Origin: Bryobacterales bacterium
GTDB lineage: Bacteria > Acidobacteriota > Terriglobia > Bryobacterales > Bryobacteraceae
Direction: 5' to 3'
DNA: 5,523 nucleotides
Assembly: GCA_003164075.1 (NCBI GenBank)
Contig: PLRZ01000676.1
Coordinates: forward strand, 2,832 to 8,354
The notes under the pieces are model-generated. The model saw nothing but the letters and a program-made list of their open reading frames with translations, did not search any database and was not told the origin of the DNA. This document shows positions 1-5,523 of this stretch, piece by piece. How positions within the stretch are numbered: position 1 is the stretch's first letter; each line of letters opens with the position of its first letter. The translations under genes were made by a program, and so were the position numbers.

Positions 1-1
1 G

Positions 2-184
2 TTCTTCCTGAATATGGCCAGGCTGCCGTCGGGCGGCGCGCTTTCGCGATGGTTGTCGGAGACACACTTGTTCCACGACTTAGGAGCATATTGGGTACTG
101 GACGACCCGGATGCCAGCCTGCAGCCCGAAGAGCCCGGCAAGAGCTACGACGGACTGATCTTTGTGGAAGAAGTCCACGTGTAG
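2..184 (+). CDS. C-terminal end of an erythromycin-esterase-like protein (partial)
   Basis: The frame starting at base 2 is open from the window edge to the TAG at 182-184 and gives 60 residues; the start lies upstream of the window. Visible elements are FFLNMARLPSGG, then WLSETH, DLGAYW, and the closing stretch YDGLIFVEEVHV. From memory, the C-terminus of the erythromycin esterase family (EreA/EreB-like; many members in soil bacteria have unknown substrates) has the same order: a strand with F-[LV]-D-[LF]-R, then P-x-G, W-L, an I-G-A motif, and a final Y/F-D-[GA]-[LV]-I-[FY]-[VI]-E. The Asp and Arg of the first motif are not conserved here (LNMA), so this may be a divergent member. The catalytic part of such enzymes would lie upstream, so activity cannot be judged. 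The gene converges on the outer-membrane protein gene on the other strand. The coding call is good; the family call is moderate. Confidence 0.6.
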   Translation, partial: FFLNMARLPSGGALSRWLSETHLFHDLGAYWVLDDPDASLQPEEPGKSYDGLIFVEEVHV

Positions 185-191
185 GAAGCCG

Positions 192-229
192 AACGCTCCC
201 TCACGGTCGCGGCTCGGTAAGGGAGCGTT
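192..229. repeat. Hairpin repeat between convergent genes
   Basis: A perfect 10-base inverted repeat: AACGCTCCCT at 192-201 and AGGGAGCGTT at 220-229, with an 18-base GC-rich loop (202-219). It lies in the 81-base gap between two convergent stop codons. Neither strand has a T-run after the stem, so it is not a canonical intrinsic terminator, though it could still slow RNA polymerase or protect 3' ends from both sides. The arm plus the start of the loop (GCTCCCTCACGGTCGCGG) resembles a short palindromic repeat that I recall from planctomycete and acidobacterial genomes; that recollection is not verified here. Confidence 0.6.
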
Positions 230-265
230 AGGTGGCGATTGAACAGGTTATTTCCACACAGGCCC

Positions 266-952
266 TTAAAACGTAATCCCCAATAAGAACTCGGCCTGAT
301 TCTGATTACTGTGCAGTAACCCGCTGACGTCCAGGAAATGCTGCGCGCCCCAACGTGTGTAACGGATCTCGGGCTGGATGTGAATCACCAGAAAATGAAA
401 GTCCAGACCCGCGCCCGTGACAAACCCGCGCGTAGTCGTGTTCTGCAGTTGCGAGGGCGTCGACGTGGAAGAGTTCGTGGAATTCGTGCTGCCGGCCACG
501 GCAGTCGTTATGGCCTGCTTCAGCCCTTGCAGCGTGTCGAAGGCCACCCCGGCATCCACGAACGGATGGATAACCTTAGTCCCGAACCGGTATTTGCCCA
601 TGATCGGAAACTCGAAGGCGTTCCCGGTGGTATTCGCCTTGGTGATCGCATCCACAGCCCCCGAGGTGCTTTGATAGTTCACATGCCGGTACAGCGCGTC
701 CACCTCGACGCCCAATCCGAAGGGCAGCCGCAACTCGCCGGTCACCCCCACGATATATCGATTGGTGTGCGTGGCGAAATCCAGAAAGCCGCTCGCCGTG
801 TTGCCGCTCGCGGCATCGACGAAATCGGTGAGCGGCACGCCGGCCTTCACACCGAACGAAAAGGGCTGGGAGAATGCGGGGATGGCGGCGAGCGACAGCA
901 GGAGTAGAGGTCTCATAAAGTGAGTACGCAGCGAGCGTCCCGACGTTTCCAT
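266..952 (-). CDS. Outer-membrane beta-barrel protein with signal peptide
   Basis: 228 residues if started at the ATG at 952. A hydrophobic run (residues 15-27, PLLLLSLAAIPAF) is followed by a plausible signal peptidase I site after AFS (residue 28), so the mature protein begins QPFSFGVKAG. The mature part alternates polar and hydrophobic residues in short strands, for example FSFGVKAG, YIVGVTGELRL, VEVDALYRHV, FEFPIMGKYRF, HPFVDAGVAF, FVTGAGLDFHF, IQPEIRYTRW and FLLGITF, and ends in Phe, the usual C-terminal signal of outer-membrane barrels. It looks like an OmpA-like or PorT-like eight-strand barrel of about 200 residues; the exact family is not certain. Residues 149-174 are almost all Ser/Thr/Asn/Gln, suggesting a surface loop. 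A second ATG at 916 would still leave a complete signal peptide; 952 is preferred only because of a weak AGG upstream (957-959). It lies 30 bases after lptB on the same strand and probably shares its transcript. Confidence 0.85.
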   Translation of the reverse strand: METSGRSLRTHFMRPLLLLSLAAIPAFSQPFSFGVKAGVPLTDFVDAASGNTASGFLDFATHTNRYIVGVTGELRLPFGLGVEVDALYRHVNYQSTSGAVDAITKANTTGNAFEFPIMGKYRFGTKVIHPFVDAGVAFDTLQGLKQAITTAVAGSTNSTNSSTSTPSQLQNTTTRGFVTGAGLDFHFLVIHIQPEIRYTRWGAQHFLDVSGLLHSNQNQAEFLLGITF

Positions 953-982
953 CTTACCTGAGCCGCACCGTGCGAATTCACA

Positions 983-1705
983 CTACAGCTCGAACGATTC
1001 GCCCAGATAGATGCGCTTCACTTCCGGGTCGCGTCCCAGCGCTTCGGGACTGCCGGCGCGGAAAATGCGGCCGTTATTGATGATGTAAGCGCGGTCGGTC
1101 ACCGAGAGCGTTTCGCGCACGTTGTGGTCGGTCACCAGAATGCCGATGCCGGCGCGCTTCAGGTCGAAAATAATGCGCTGCAGTTCCAGCACCTGAATGG
1201 GGTCGATGCCCGAAAACGGCTCGTCCAGCAGCAGGAAACTGGGATTGATCACCAGCGACCGGGCAATCTCCACGCGGCGCCGCTCGCCACCGGATAGCAT
1301 GTACCCCTCGCTACGCCGCACCTTGTCCAGACCGAGCTGATCGAGCAATCGCTCCAGCGACTCGCGCCGTTCGCGCGCCGAAATCGAAAGCGTCTCCAGG
1401 ATCGCCATCAGGTTCTCTTCCACCGTGAGCTTGCGGAAGACCGAGGCCTCCTGCGGAAGATAGCTGATGCCGCGGCGCGCCCGCTGGTACATGGGCAGGT
1501 TGGTGATGTCCTGGCCATCCACCGAAATGCGCCCGGAGTCCGGGCTGATGAGCCCCACAATCATGTAAAACGAAGTGGTCTTGCCGGCGCCGTTGGGGCC
1601 CAGCAGGCCCACCACTTCTCCCTGTTGCACGTGCACCGTGACATCGTCCACCACACGGCGGCCGCGATAGGTCTTGGAGATCTCGTGGGTTTCGAGCGTT
1701 TTCAT
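983..1705 (-). CDS. lptB: LPS export ABC transporter ATP-binding protein LptB
   Basis: 240 residues, the usual LptB length. LptB is the cytoplasmic ATPase of the LptB2FGC transporter, which extracts lipopolysaccharide from the outer leaflet of the inner membrane and pushes it across the periplasm. All ABC motifs are present: Walker A GPNGAGKT (residues 36-43), Q-loop Gln in YLPQEAS (Q85), signature LSGGERRR (137-144), Walker B LLLDEP (158-163, catalytic Glu 162), D-loop around GIDP, and H-loop His in TDHNVRETL (H194). The stretches [27 protein letters not shown] and TDHNVRETL are hallmarks that separate LptB from other ABC ATPases such as LivF/LivG. The ATG overlaps the stop of the upstream LptC/LptA-type gene (ATGA, 1702-1705), and no strong Shine-Dalgarno is seen, so translational coupling is likely. 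lptF/lptG are not in the window, and rpoN, which often follows lptB in proteobacteria, is absent. Confidence 0.97.
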   Translation of the reverse strand: MKTLETHEISKTYRGRRVVDDVTVHVQQGEVVGLLGPNGAGKTTSFYMIVGLISPDSGRISVDGQDITNLPMYQRARRGISYLPQEASVFRKLTVEENLMAILETLSISARERRESLERLLDQLGLDKVRRSEGYMLSGGERRRVEIARSLVINPSFLLLDEPFSGIDPIQVLELQRIIFDLKRAGIGILVTDHNVRETLSVTDRAYIINNGRIFRAGSPEALGRDPEVKRIYLGESFEL

Positions 1706-3990
1706 TTTTTCTTGGGCGGAATGCGGTCGCTGGCCGCCCCCGTACCCACCAGCTTCCCATCATTCACGAAGTAGATCAATTCGCGCTGCCTGACGACGGT
1801 CGGCTGCTTGCCTGTGACGGTGCGCACCAGTTGCGGAGTTCCACCGTTGAGAATCACTTTCTGCTCGGCGGTGTAGTACTCCATATGCTCGGACTTGCCT
1901 TCGTAGGCGTTTTCCTTGCGCGCGCCGGCGATCTCCACGGCGCCATCGGCGAAGGCTTTTTCGAGCTGGGAATCGGCCTTCGAATCGGCCAGCCAGGCAT
2001 GCAGCTCCTTGGATTTCAGGTGCAAATCGGGCCGGTCGAGCTTGACCCCGCCGGAGTAGTACGCCAGCCGGTCCTGATCGGTATAGAGCAGGTGCGGGGC
2101 ATACACTTTGGTGAGGACGGCGGCCACGCTCTTCTTCTTTTCGTCGTCCTTGGGTTGCTCCCAGGCTTCGGTCGCCACGTTGCCGTCGGCCGTGAGGCTG
2201 TGCTTGTCGCGGTCGATCTCCACCACGTCGGCGCTGATGCGGTTGGCTCCCTGCCACAGCCGGACATTGCCTTCGTAGCGCGTGCGGTGGTTGCCGGCGC
2301 GGTTGCTGGATTCCATTTTTCGCGCCTGCGCATTCATGGGGGAATCGCCGGAAAGCATGGCGGAATCGTTTTTCTGGTTCTTATCGGGCAGGCGCGTGGA
2401 ACTGACATTTCCTTCGGCCAGGAACTCGTCGGTGCGCTCATCCAGCCGGATATGGTCGGCCGTGGTGGTGCCGGTGGGGTCGGAGACCACCGCGCCTGTG
2501 TCCAGCGTCATCACGTTCTGCTTCTGGTCGAACGTCGCCTTATTGGCGTGGGCGGTGCGGTCGCCTTGCCGATACGTAAAATTGCCCGTCTGTTCCATGG
2601 AGGCCAAGGTGCTGCTCTGCGGTTCGAAGAGGGCCGCCAAGTCCCGGCTGGAAGTGGTGGAGACGGCCACCTTGCGCTTGAGTTCCTCGGGATTGGGGTC
2701 GGTAGTGGTCTTCACGTTGGTGGCGCGGAAGCCTTCGATGCGATTCTGCGCGGCGTAGGAGATCAGCATCTGGTCGCCCTGCAACTTGCGGTGGTGCGAA
2801 GCCGGCTGGTTGGGCAGAAATTCCAGCGTGCCGGAGGGATGCGCCGAAACGGTCTGGATTTCGCGGCCGCCGGGGCGCATTTTCATCTCGATGTTTTCGC
2901 TGCGCAGCACATGCGAATCGGTGGGCTGGCGGCCGGCCGCCGGCAGCGGCTTGGAGGTGAGCACGGCGTTGCCATTGCACGTGACGCGGGTCAACTGGCT
3001 CTCTTTATCGTGCGGATCGAAGAACATCTCCACGTGATTGGTGGTGATATCGGTCTGGGATGTCTCGCCCGTGGAGGTCATGGCGGCGTTCCCCTCCACC
3101 GCGATTCTCTGGATCAGGTGGTCGTCGTTGTAAAACACCCACACGCGATCGCCCGAGTAAGTCAATTTGCGATTGGGCGTGTTATCGCTGCCGTGCGCGT
3201 GGACCGCGTCGATCTCGTTGATGAATTTGTGGCCTTCGCCGTCGTCGCGCAGCCGGATAGTAGGGGTCTCGCCTTCGAAGACCAGCTCGTCCCGCGTCAT
3301 GCGGCCCGTGGGGATGAGGTCGATCTCCGCGGTGCTCTCCAGGTAGCGCAGGCTCGGGGCTTCGATGTGCAGCGGTTTGGCATGCGGGGTGGCCGGCTGC
3401 CAATCCACCACCACGTCGTTCTTCATGAACAGGTTCTTCGACGGGGGATCGTAACTGGCGCCGGTGGAATGGCCCTCGCCGTTCTTGAAAAGGAACGTGG
3501 CGTAACGTTCGGTGTCGGCCCTGCCCGATTCGGTGTCGAAAGTGACGCCGGACGACTTGATGGAAATCAGCGACGGCGGCGGCTGGCCTTCGCTCGGTTC
3601 ACCCAGCGTGATGAAGACATCGCCCTCCGCGTACAGGCGATTTTCGGGATCGAAAAAAGTGGCCGCGGCGCTGCGGATCAAATCGAACTTGGAATCGCAC
3701 GTGTCGCCCACTTTATGGAAGAGCTTCAGGGTTACGTCGTTGATCTCGCTGCGGCTGGAGTCCTCAGCCTGGTTCATGCCCTTGGCCGAGACCTCAATCT
3801 CGCATCCGTTGCTCTGGTTCTTCTTGGTCCAGACAAAATCTTTGAACGTGGAACTGACGTTGTCCGGCAACATCGCGGGCTGCGCCAGCGCATTCTTCCG
3901 ATTGGTTTTCTTCAGCGTGCGGTAGGAGACGCCAACACCGAAAATGATGGCAGCGATCGCCACCAGCAGGAGCCAGCGCGTACCTCGCAT
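1702..3990 (-). CDS. LptC/LptA-type (OstA repeat) periplasmic LPS bridge protein
   Basis: 762 residues. Residues 6-22 form one membrane span ([17 protein letters not shown]) followed by basic residues, the LptC-type anchor with the remainder in the periplasm. Residues 45-200 resemble LptC: a short strand region, then [11 protein letters not shown] (119-129), an [15 protein letters not shown] segment with threonine-rich strands (142-162), and [19 protein letters not shown]. From about 210 onward the chain is a series of OstA/LptA-like beta repeats marked by recurring G-[ND]-[VA] turns: VEGNAAM (298-304), CNGNAVL (338-344), LAEGNVS (524-530), YEGNVRL (572-578), TADGNVA (600-606), YSGGVKL (645-651), ADGAVEI (681-687) and LNGGTPQLV (714-722). 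E. coli LptC and LptA are each about 190 residues, so this is roughly twice their sum. The lptB overlap strongly supports an LPS-transport role. Cys63 and Cys99 could pair. The start at 3990 gives a clean anchor and has GGAG (3998-4001) seven bases upstream. The function is inferred from domain style and context. Confidence 0.85.
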   Translation of the reverse strand: MRGTRWLLLVAIAAIIFGVGVSYRTLKKTNRKNALAQPAMLPDNVSSTFKDFVWTKKNQSNGCEIEVSAKGMNQAEDSSRSEINDVTLKLFHKVGDTCDSKFDLIRSAAATFFDPENRLYAEGDVFITLGEPSEGQPPPSLISIKSSGVTFDTESGRADTERYATFLFKNGEGHSTGASYDPPSKNLFMKNDVVVDWQPATPHAKPLHIEAPSLRYLESTAEIDLIPTGRMTRDELVFEGETPTIRLRDDGEGHKFINEIDAVHAHGSDNTPNRKLTYSGDRVWVFYNDDHLIQRIAVEGNAAMTSTGETSQTDITTNHVEMFFDPHDKESQLTRVTCNGNAVLTSKPLPAAGRQPTDSHVLRSENIEMKMRPGGREIQTVSAHPSGTLEFLPNQPASHHRKLQGDQMLISYAAQNRIEGFRATNVKTTTDPNPEELKRKVAVSTTSSRDLAALFEPQSSTLASMEQTGNFTYRQGDRTAHANKATFDQKQNVMTLDTGAVVSDPTGTTTADHIRLDERTDEFLAEGNVSSTRLPDKNQKNDSAMLSGDSPMNAQARKMESSNRAGNHRTRYEGNVRLWQGANRISADVVEIDRDKHSLTADGNVATEAWEQPKDDEKKKSVAAVLTKVYAPHLLYTDQDRLAYYSGGVKLDRPDLHLKSKELHAWLADSKADSQLEKAFADGAVEIAGARKENAYEGKSEHMEYYTAEQKVILNGGTPQLVRTVTGKQPTVVRQRELIYFVNDGKLVGTGAASDRIPPKKK

Positions 3991-4028
3991 GAGTTAACTC
4001 CACTATAGCGCGGTATAGTGGCAGACGA
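3991..4028. promoter_or_regulatory. Symmetric divergent promoter/operator region
   Basis: The 38 bases between the divergent LptC/LptA-type and asparaginase-like genes are nearly all palindrome. GAGTTAACTC (3991-4000) is a perfect 10-base palindrome. Next to it CCACTATA (4000-4007) and TATAGTGG (4014-4021) form a perfect 8-base inverted repeat around a 6-base GC centre. Each arm contains TATAGT when read toward its own gene, one base off the TATAAT -10 consensus, so the site could fire in both directions. I see no good -35 or extended -10 on either side. It might instead be a repressor operator. On the minus strand GGAG (3998-4001) serves as the Shine-Dalgarno for the LptC/LptA-type gene; the plus-strand gene has none. 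Confidence 0.45.
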
Positions 4029-4559
4029 ATGAACGCACCCATGAATTCGGAGCCGATTCAGCTTTTCGTCACCGGCGGCACTTTCGATAAGGAGTACAAC
4101 GAATTGACCGGCGAGTTGTTTTTCCAGAAGACCCACATCGCCGATATGCTTCGCCTGGGCCGCTGCCGCCTCACTGTGACCGTCGACACACTCATGATGA
4201 TCGATAGCCTGGAGATGACCGATGCCGGCCGGCAGTTGATTCTGGAACGCGCGGTTACCGCCGCGGCGAAACGCATCGTCATCACTCACGGTACCGACTC
4301 GATGGAGCATACCGCCGCCGTGCTGGGCCGCGGAATCCGTGGAAAGACCATCGTCCTGACCGGCGCCATGGTGCCCTACCAGTTCGGCAGCTCCGACGGG
4401 ATGTTCAACCTGGGAACCGCGCTGGCGTTCGTGCAAGCGCTCGCGCCGGGAGTCTACGTGGCCATGAACGGGAGCTGTTTCCCATGGCACTCGGTGCGCA
4501 AGAACCGCGAGATGGGCATCTTCGAATGGGTGGATCCGGAAGCGCAAAACCAAGATTAG
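4029..4559 (+). CDS. Short single-domain asparaginase-like protein
   Basis: 176 residues, matching only the N-terminal domain of L-asparaginases, which are about 330 residues long. The catalytic elements are visible: TGGTFDK (residues 15-21, nucleophile-type Thr18), Tyr23, IDSLEMTD (58-65, substrate-binding Ser60), THGTDSMEHTA (86-96, second Thr/Asp pair T89-D90), and GKTIVLTGAMVP (105-116, Lys106 of the T-D-K triad). FNLGTALAF and VYVAMNGSCF continue the Rossmann-like fold. The C-terminal domain, which in E. coli enzymes helps form the dimer and supplies a Glu to the neighbour's active site, is missing; the frame ends cleanly at TAG. Short stand-alone asparaginase-domain proteins are known in databases, so this is probably natural rather than broken, but real asparaginase activity is unproven. 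A second ATG at 4041 is an equally possible start, as neither has a clear ribosome site. It is cytoplasmic (no signal peptide) and the repeat downstream begins at its stop codon. Confidence 0.88.
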   Translation: MNAPMNSEPIQLFVTGGTFDKEYNELTGELFFQKTHIADMLRLGRCRLTVTVDTLMMIDSLEMTDAGRQLILERAVTAAAKRIVITHGTDSMEHTAAVLGRGIRGKTIVLTGAMVPYQFGSSDGMFNLGTALAFVQALAPGVYVAMNGSCFPWHSVRKNREMGIFEWVDPEAQNQD

Positions 4560-4622
4560 CCACCGATAAACACCGATGAACACAGATGAAAACAAATGCT
4601 CTGTCCGGGTTCATCCGTGGCT
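4558..4622. repeat. Decamer-repeat palindromic element at the asparaginase stop
   Basis: Three decamers in tandem, CACCGATAAA, CACCGATGAA and CACAGATGAA (4561-4590), followed by a decayed copy (4591-4600). The first arm AGCCACCGATAAA (4558-4570) pairs, 11 of 13 bases, with TTCATCCGTGGCT (4610-4622), so the whole unit is an imperfect hairpin. It resembles a widespread intergenic repeat that I recall as units of CACAGATGAA ending in a CATCTGTGGC-type arm, seen in many phyla; it often creates false ORFs. The element begins inside the TAG that ends the asparaginase-like gene, so it may have supplied that stop. Confidence 0.75.
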
Positions 4623-4625
4623 GGG

Positions 4626-4773
4626 TTCAGAACTCCTGATGTCGTGGAATCTGCAGTGAGCCCAAAGGTGGGGCAGACGGTGCTCGCCTTCGCTCGATCC
4701 TATTCGAGCAGCGGGCCTAATTCAGCGCGGGCGAGCAGGCGGCACACCGCTGCCCCACCTCAGGAGTTCTGAA
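4626..4773. repeat. 148-base nested palindrome (MITE- or REP-like)
   Basis: The outer arms are a perfect 14-base inverted repeat, TTCAGAACTCCTGA (4626-4639) and its complement (4760-4773). Inside are further perfect pairs in nested order: AGGTGGGGCAG (4666-4676) with 4750-4760, CGGTG (4678-4682) with 4745-4749, GCTCGCC (4682-4688) with 4730-4736, and GCTCGA (4692-4697) with 4704-4709 around a six-base loop. Bases 4640-4665 are unpaired. No reading frame of note lies within it. Flanks show no exact target-site duplication. It could be a non-autonomous mobile element, a REP-type repeat, or simply a strong structure that also ends asparaginase transcription; no T-run follows it. Confidence 0.65.
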
Positions 4774-4863
4774 GCCGGGGGCATGCCGTGCTTCGTAGGG
4801 AATCTGAGCGAGAGACTGTCAAGTACTAAAAGTGCTTACTCTACAGTTGATTACAGGGAATTC

Positions 4864-4890
4864 TTGTCACTCAACGCACGAGTGTGCTAA
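4864..4890 (+). promoter_or_regulatory. CIRCE operator (HrcA binding site) of groESL
   Basis: TTGTCACTC (4864-4872), a spacer of exactly 9 bases, then GTGTGCTAA (4882-4890). The CIRCE consensus is TTAGCACTC-N9-GAGTGCTAA; the left half matches 7 of 9 and the right half 8 of 9, with the correct spacing. CIRCE is the operator of the heat-shock repressor HrcA, whose folding depends on GroEL, so this places groESL under a feedback loop. The element overlaps both promoter hexamers, which fits simple blocking of RNA polymerase. HrcA itself is not in the window. Confidence 0.85.
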
Positions 4891-4894
4891 TAAT
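4864..4894 (+). promoter_or_regulatory. groESL sigma-70-type promoter
   Basis: A -35 hexamer TTGTCA (4864-4869, five of six to TTGACA) and a -10 region within TAATAAT (4888-4894; AATAAT at 4889-4894 matches TATAAT five of six) are separated by 18-19 bases. Transcription would start near 4900 and leave a leader of about 90 bases before groES. The CIRCE operator lies across both hexamers. The hexamers are inferred by eye; no start site is measured. Confidence 0.65.
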
Positions 4895-4976
4895 ACCTAG
4901 GAGCCCCAAAGCATTTGAAGTGACCCGACACGGGCGCTCCCGTAAACCAAAATATACCCGGATTTTATTTCTAAAA

Positions 4977-4984
4977 GAGGAGGT
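4977..4984 (+). promoter_or_regulatory. Strong ribosome binding site of groES
   Basis: GAGGAGGT is nearly a full match to the anti-Shine-Dalgarno. It ends 2 bases before the ATG at 4987 but 8 bases before the ATG at 4993. The normal spacing therefore selects 4993, which also gives the family-typical beginning MKIRPLYDR. Confidence 0.8.
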
Positions 4985-4992
4985 AAATGTTC

Positions 4993-5292
4993 ATGAAGAT
5001 TCGTCCGCTCTATGACCGTATCGTGGTCAAACGAATTGAGCAGCAGGAGCAGAAGCAAGGCGCTTTGTACATTCCCGACACAGCCAAAGAAAAGCCCCAG
5101 GAGGGTGAAGTACTCGCGGTGGGGAAAGGCAAGCGGCTGGAAGATGGTAAGGTGATCGCCTTGGACGTGCAGGTTGGCGACAAGATCCTGTTCGGCAAGT
5201 ATTCCGGCAGCGACATCAAACTGGATGGCGAAGAAGTTTTGATCATGCGTGAGGACGAAGTCCTCGGAATTCTGGAAGCAAAGAAGGCCTAA
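4993..5292 (+). CDS. groES: Co-chaperonin GroES
   Basis: 99 residues from the chosen ATG at 4993 (101 from the in-frame ATG at 4987, rejected because it is too close to the ribosome site). GroES forms the seven-fold lid on the GroEL cylinder and closes the folding chamber in the ATP state. Visible family features: [13 protein letters not shown] at the N-terminus, the mobile loop (about residues 17-34, ending [13 protein letters not shown]), the roof hairpin [11 protein letters not shown] (44-54), [12 protein letters not shown] (61-72) and the C-terminal strand [14 protein letters not shown]. In the mobile loop the GroEL-contacting segment reads GALYI (residues 23-27), where E. coli has GGIVL at the same positions; the Tyr and Ala are uncommon to my knowledge. 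groEL follows after 15 bases, the standard operon order. Heat-shock control is implied by the CIRCE element upstream. Confidence 0.98.
   Translation: MKIRPLYDRIVVKRIEQQEQKQGALYIPDTAKEKPQEGEVLAVGKGKRLEDGKVIALDVQVGDKILFGKYSGSDIKLDGEEVLIMREDEVLGILEAKKA

Positions 5293-5523
<231 letters not shown>

Noticed and set aside
192..229. Intrinsic terminator for the convergent genes
   Set aside because: The stem is good, but no T-run follows it on either strand and the loop is 18 bases, so I list it as a repeat rather than a terminator.
49..231. 60-codon plus-strand frame at the left edge
   Set aside because: It is out of phase with the better frame ending at 184, is Arg/Pro/Gly-rich, and its C-terminal part is a translation of the hairpin repeat at 192-229.
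338..907. 189-codon plus-strand frame opposite the barrel gene
   Set aside because: It is rich in Arg, Gly and His with no motif, and overlaps a minus-strand protein with a clear signal peptide and barrel pattern.
964..974. CGCACCGTGCG palindrome between lptB and the barrel gene as a terminator
   Set aside because: It allows only a four-base stem with a three-base loop and has no T-run, so it is not strong enough to separate the two genes.
1831..4008. 725-codon open frame on the plus strand opposite the LptC/LptA-type gene
   Set aside because: Its codons are exact reverse complements of the real gene's codons, so it stays open merely because TTA, CTA and TCA are avoided in this GC-rich gene. 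The product is a Val/Gly/Leu/His-rich composition typical of antisense shadows, with no recognisable domain.
3912..4595. 227-codon minus-strand frame opposite the asparaginase-like gene
   Set aside because: It begins inside the decamer repeat, giving the SVFIGVYRW-type start seen in many spurious ORFs, and runs antisense to a gene with intact asparaginase motifs.
4821..4837. AAGTACT-AAA-AGTGCTT small hairpin upstream of the groES promoter as a second CIRCE site
   Set aside because: The spacing is three bases instead of nine and the halves match the consensus poorly; it is probably chance.
4861..4890. Reading the groES operator as CACTC/GAGTG with a 7-base spacer and a 2-base insertion
   Set aside because: Shifting the right half by two bases (4882-4890) restores the exact nine-base CIRCE spacer with 8 of 9 matches, which is the simpler reading.

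Overview
The window looks like a chromosomal piece of a Gram-negative, fairly GC-rich bacterium, most likely an acidobacterium (Solibacter/Bryobacter-like). This placement is an inference from the style of the GroES/GroEL proteins, the very long LptC/LptA-type protein sitting directly on lptB, and the kinds of intergenic repeats; no 16S or other marker is present. LPS-export genes show that there is an outer membrane.

Layout. Positions 2-184 (+) hold the C-terminal end of a protein that resembles the erythromycin esterase family. It converges on a three-gene minus-strand cluster, read from 3990 down to 266: a 762-residue membrane-anchored LptC/LptA-type periplasmic bridge protein, lptB (the ATPase of the LPS transporter, overlapping the previous stop by 4 bases), and a signal-peptide-bearing outer-membrane beta-barrel protein 30 bases further on. 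Divergent from this cluster, across a 38-base gap made largely of two palindromes, is a short single-domain asparaginase-like gene (4029-4559, +). A gap of about 430 bases follows. It holds a decamer-repeat element that starts at the asparaginase stop codon, a 148-base nested palindrome, and the groESL promoter with a recognisable CIRCE operator. groES (4993-5292) and the first 72 codons of groEL (5308 to the window edge) close the window.

How the genes work together. LptB powers lipopolysaccharide extraction from the inner membrane, and the LptC/LptA-type protein would carry LPS across the periplasm. Here the anchor and bridge appear to be one polypeptide with many OstA-like beta repeats, instead of separate LptC and LptA. 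The beta-barrel gene downstream is a candidate cell-envelope partner or passenger. groES-groEL form the standard chaperonin operon; the CIRCE element lies across the promoter, which implies repression by HrcA. I found no tRNA, rRNA, CRISPR array or transposase. The most unusual items are the fused Lpt bridge, the symmetric divergent promoter gap and the stacked repeat elements between the asparaginase and groES; I do not see a wholly new multi-gene system.
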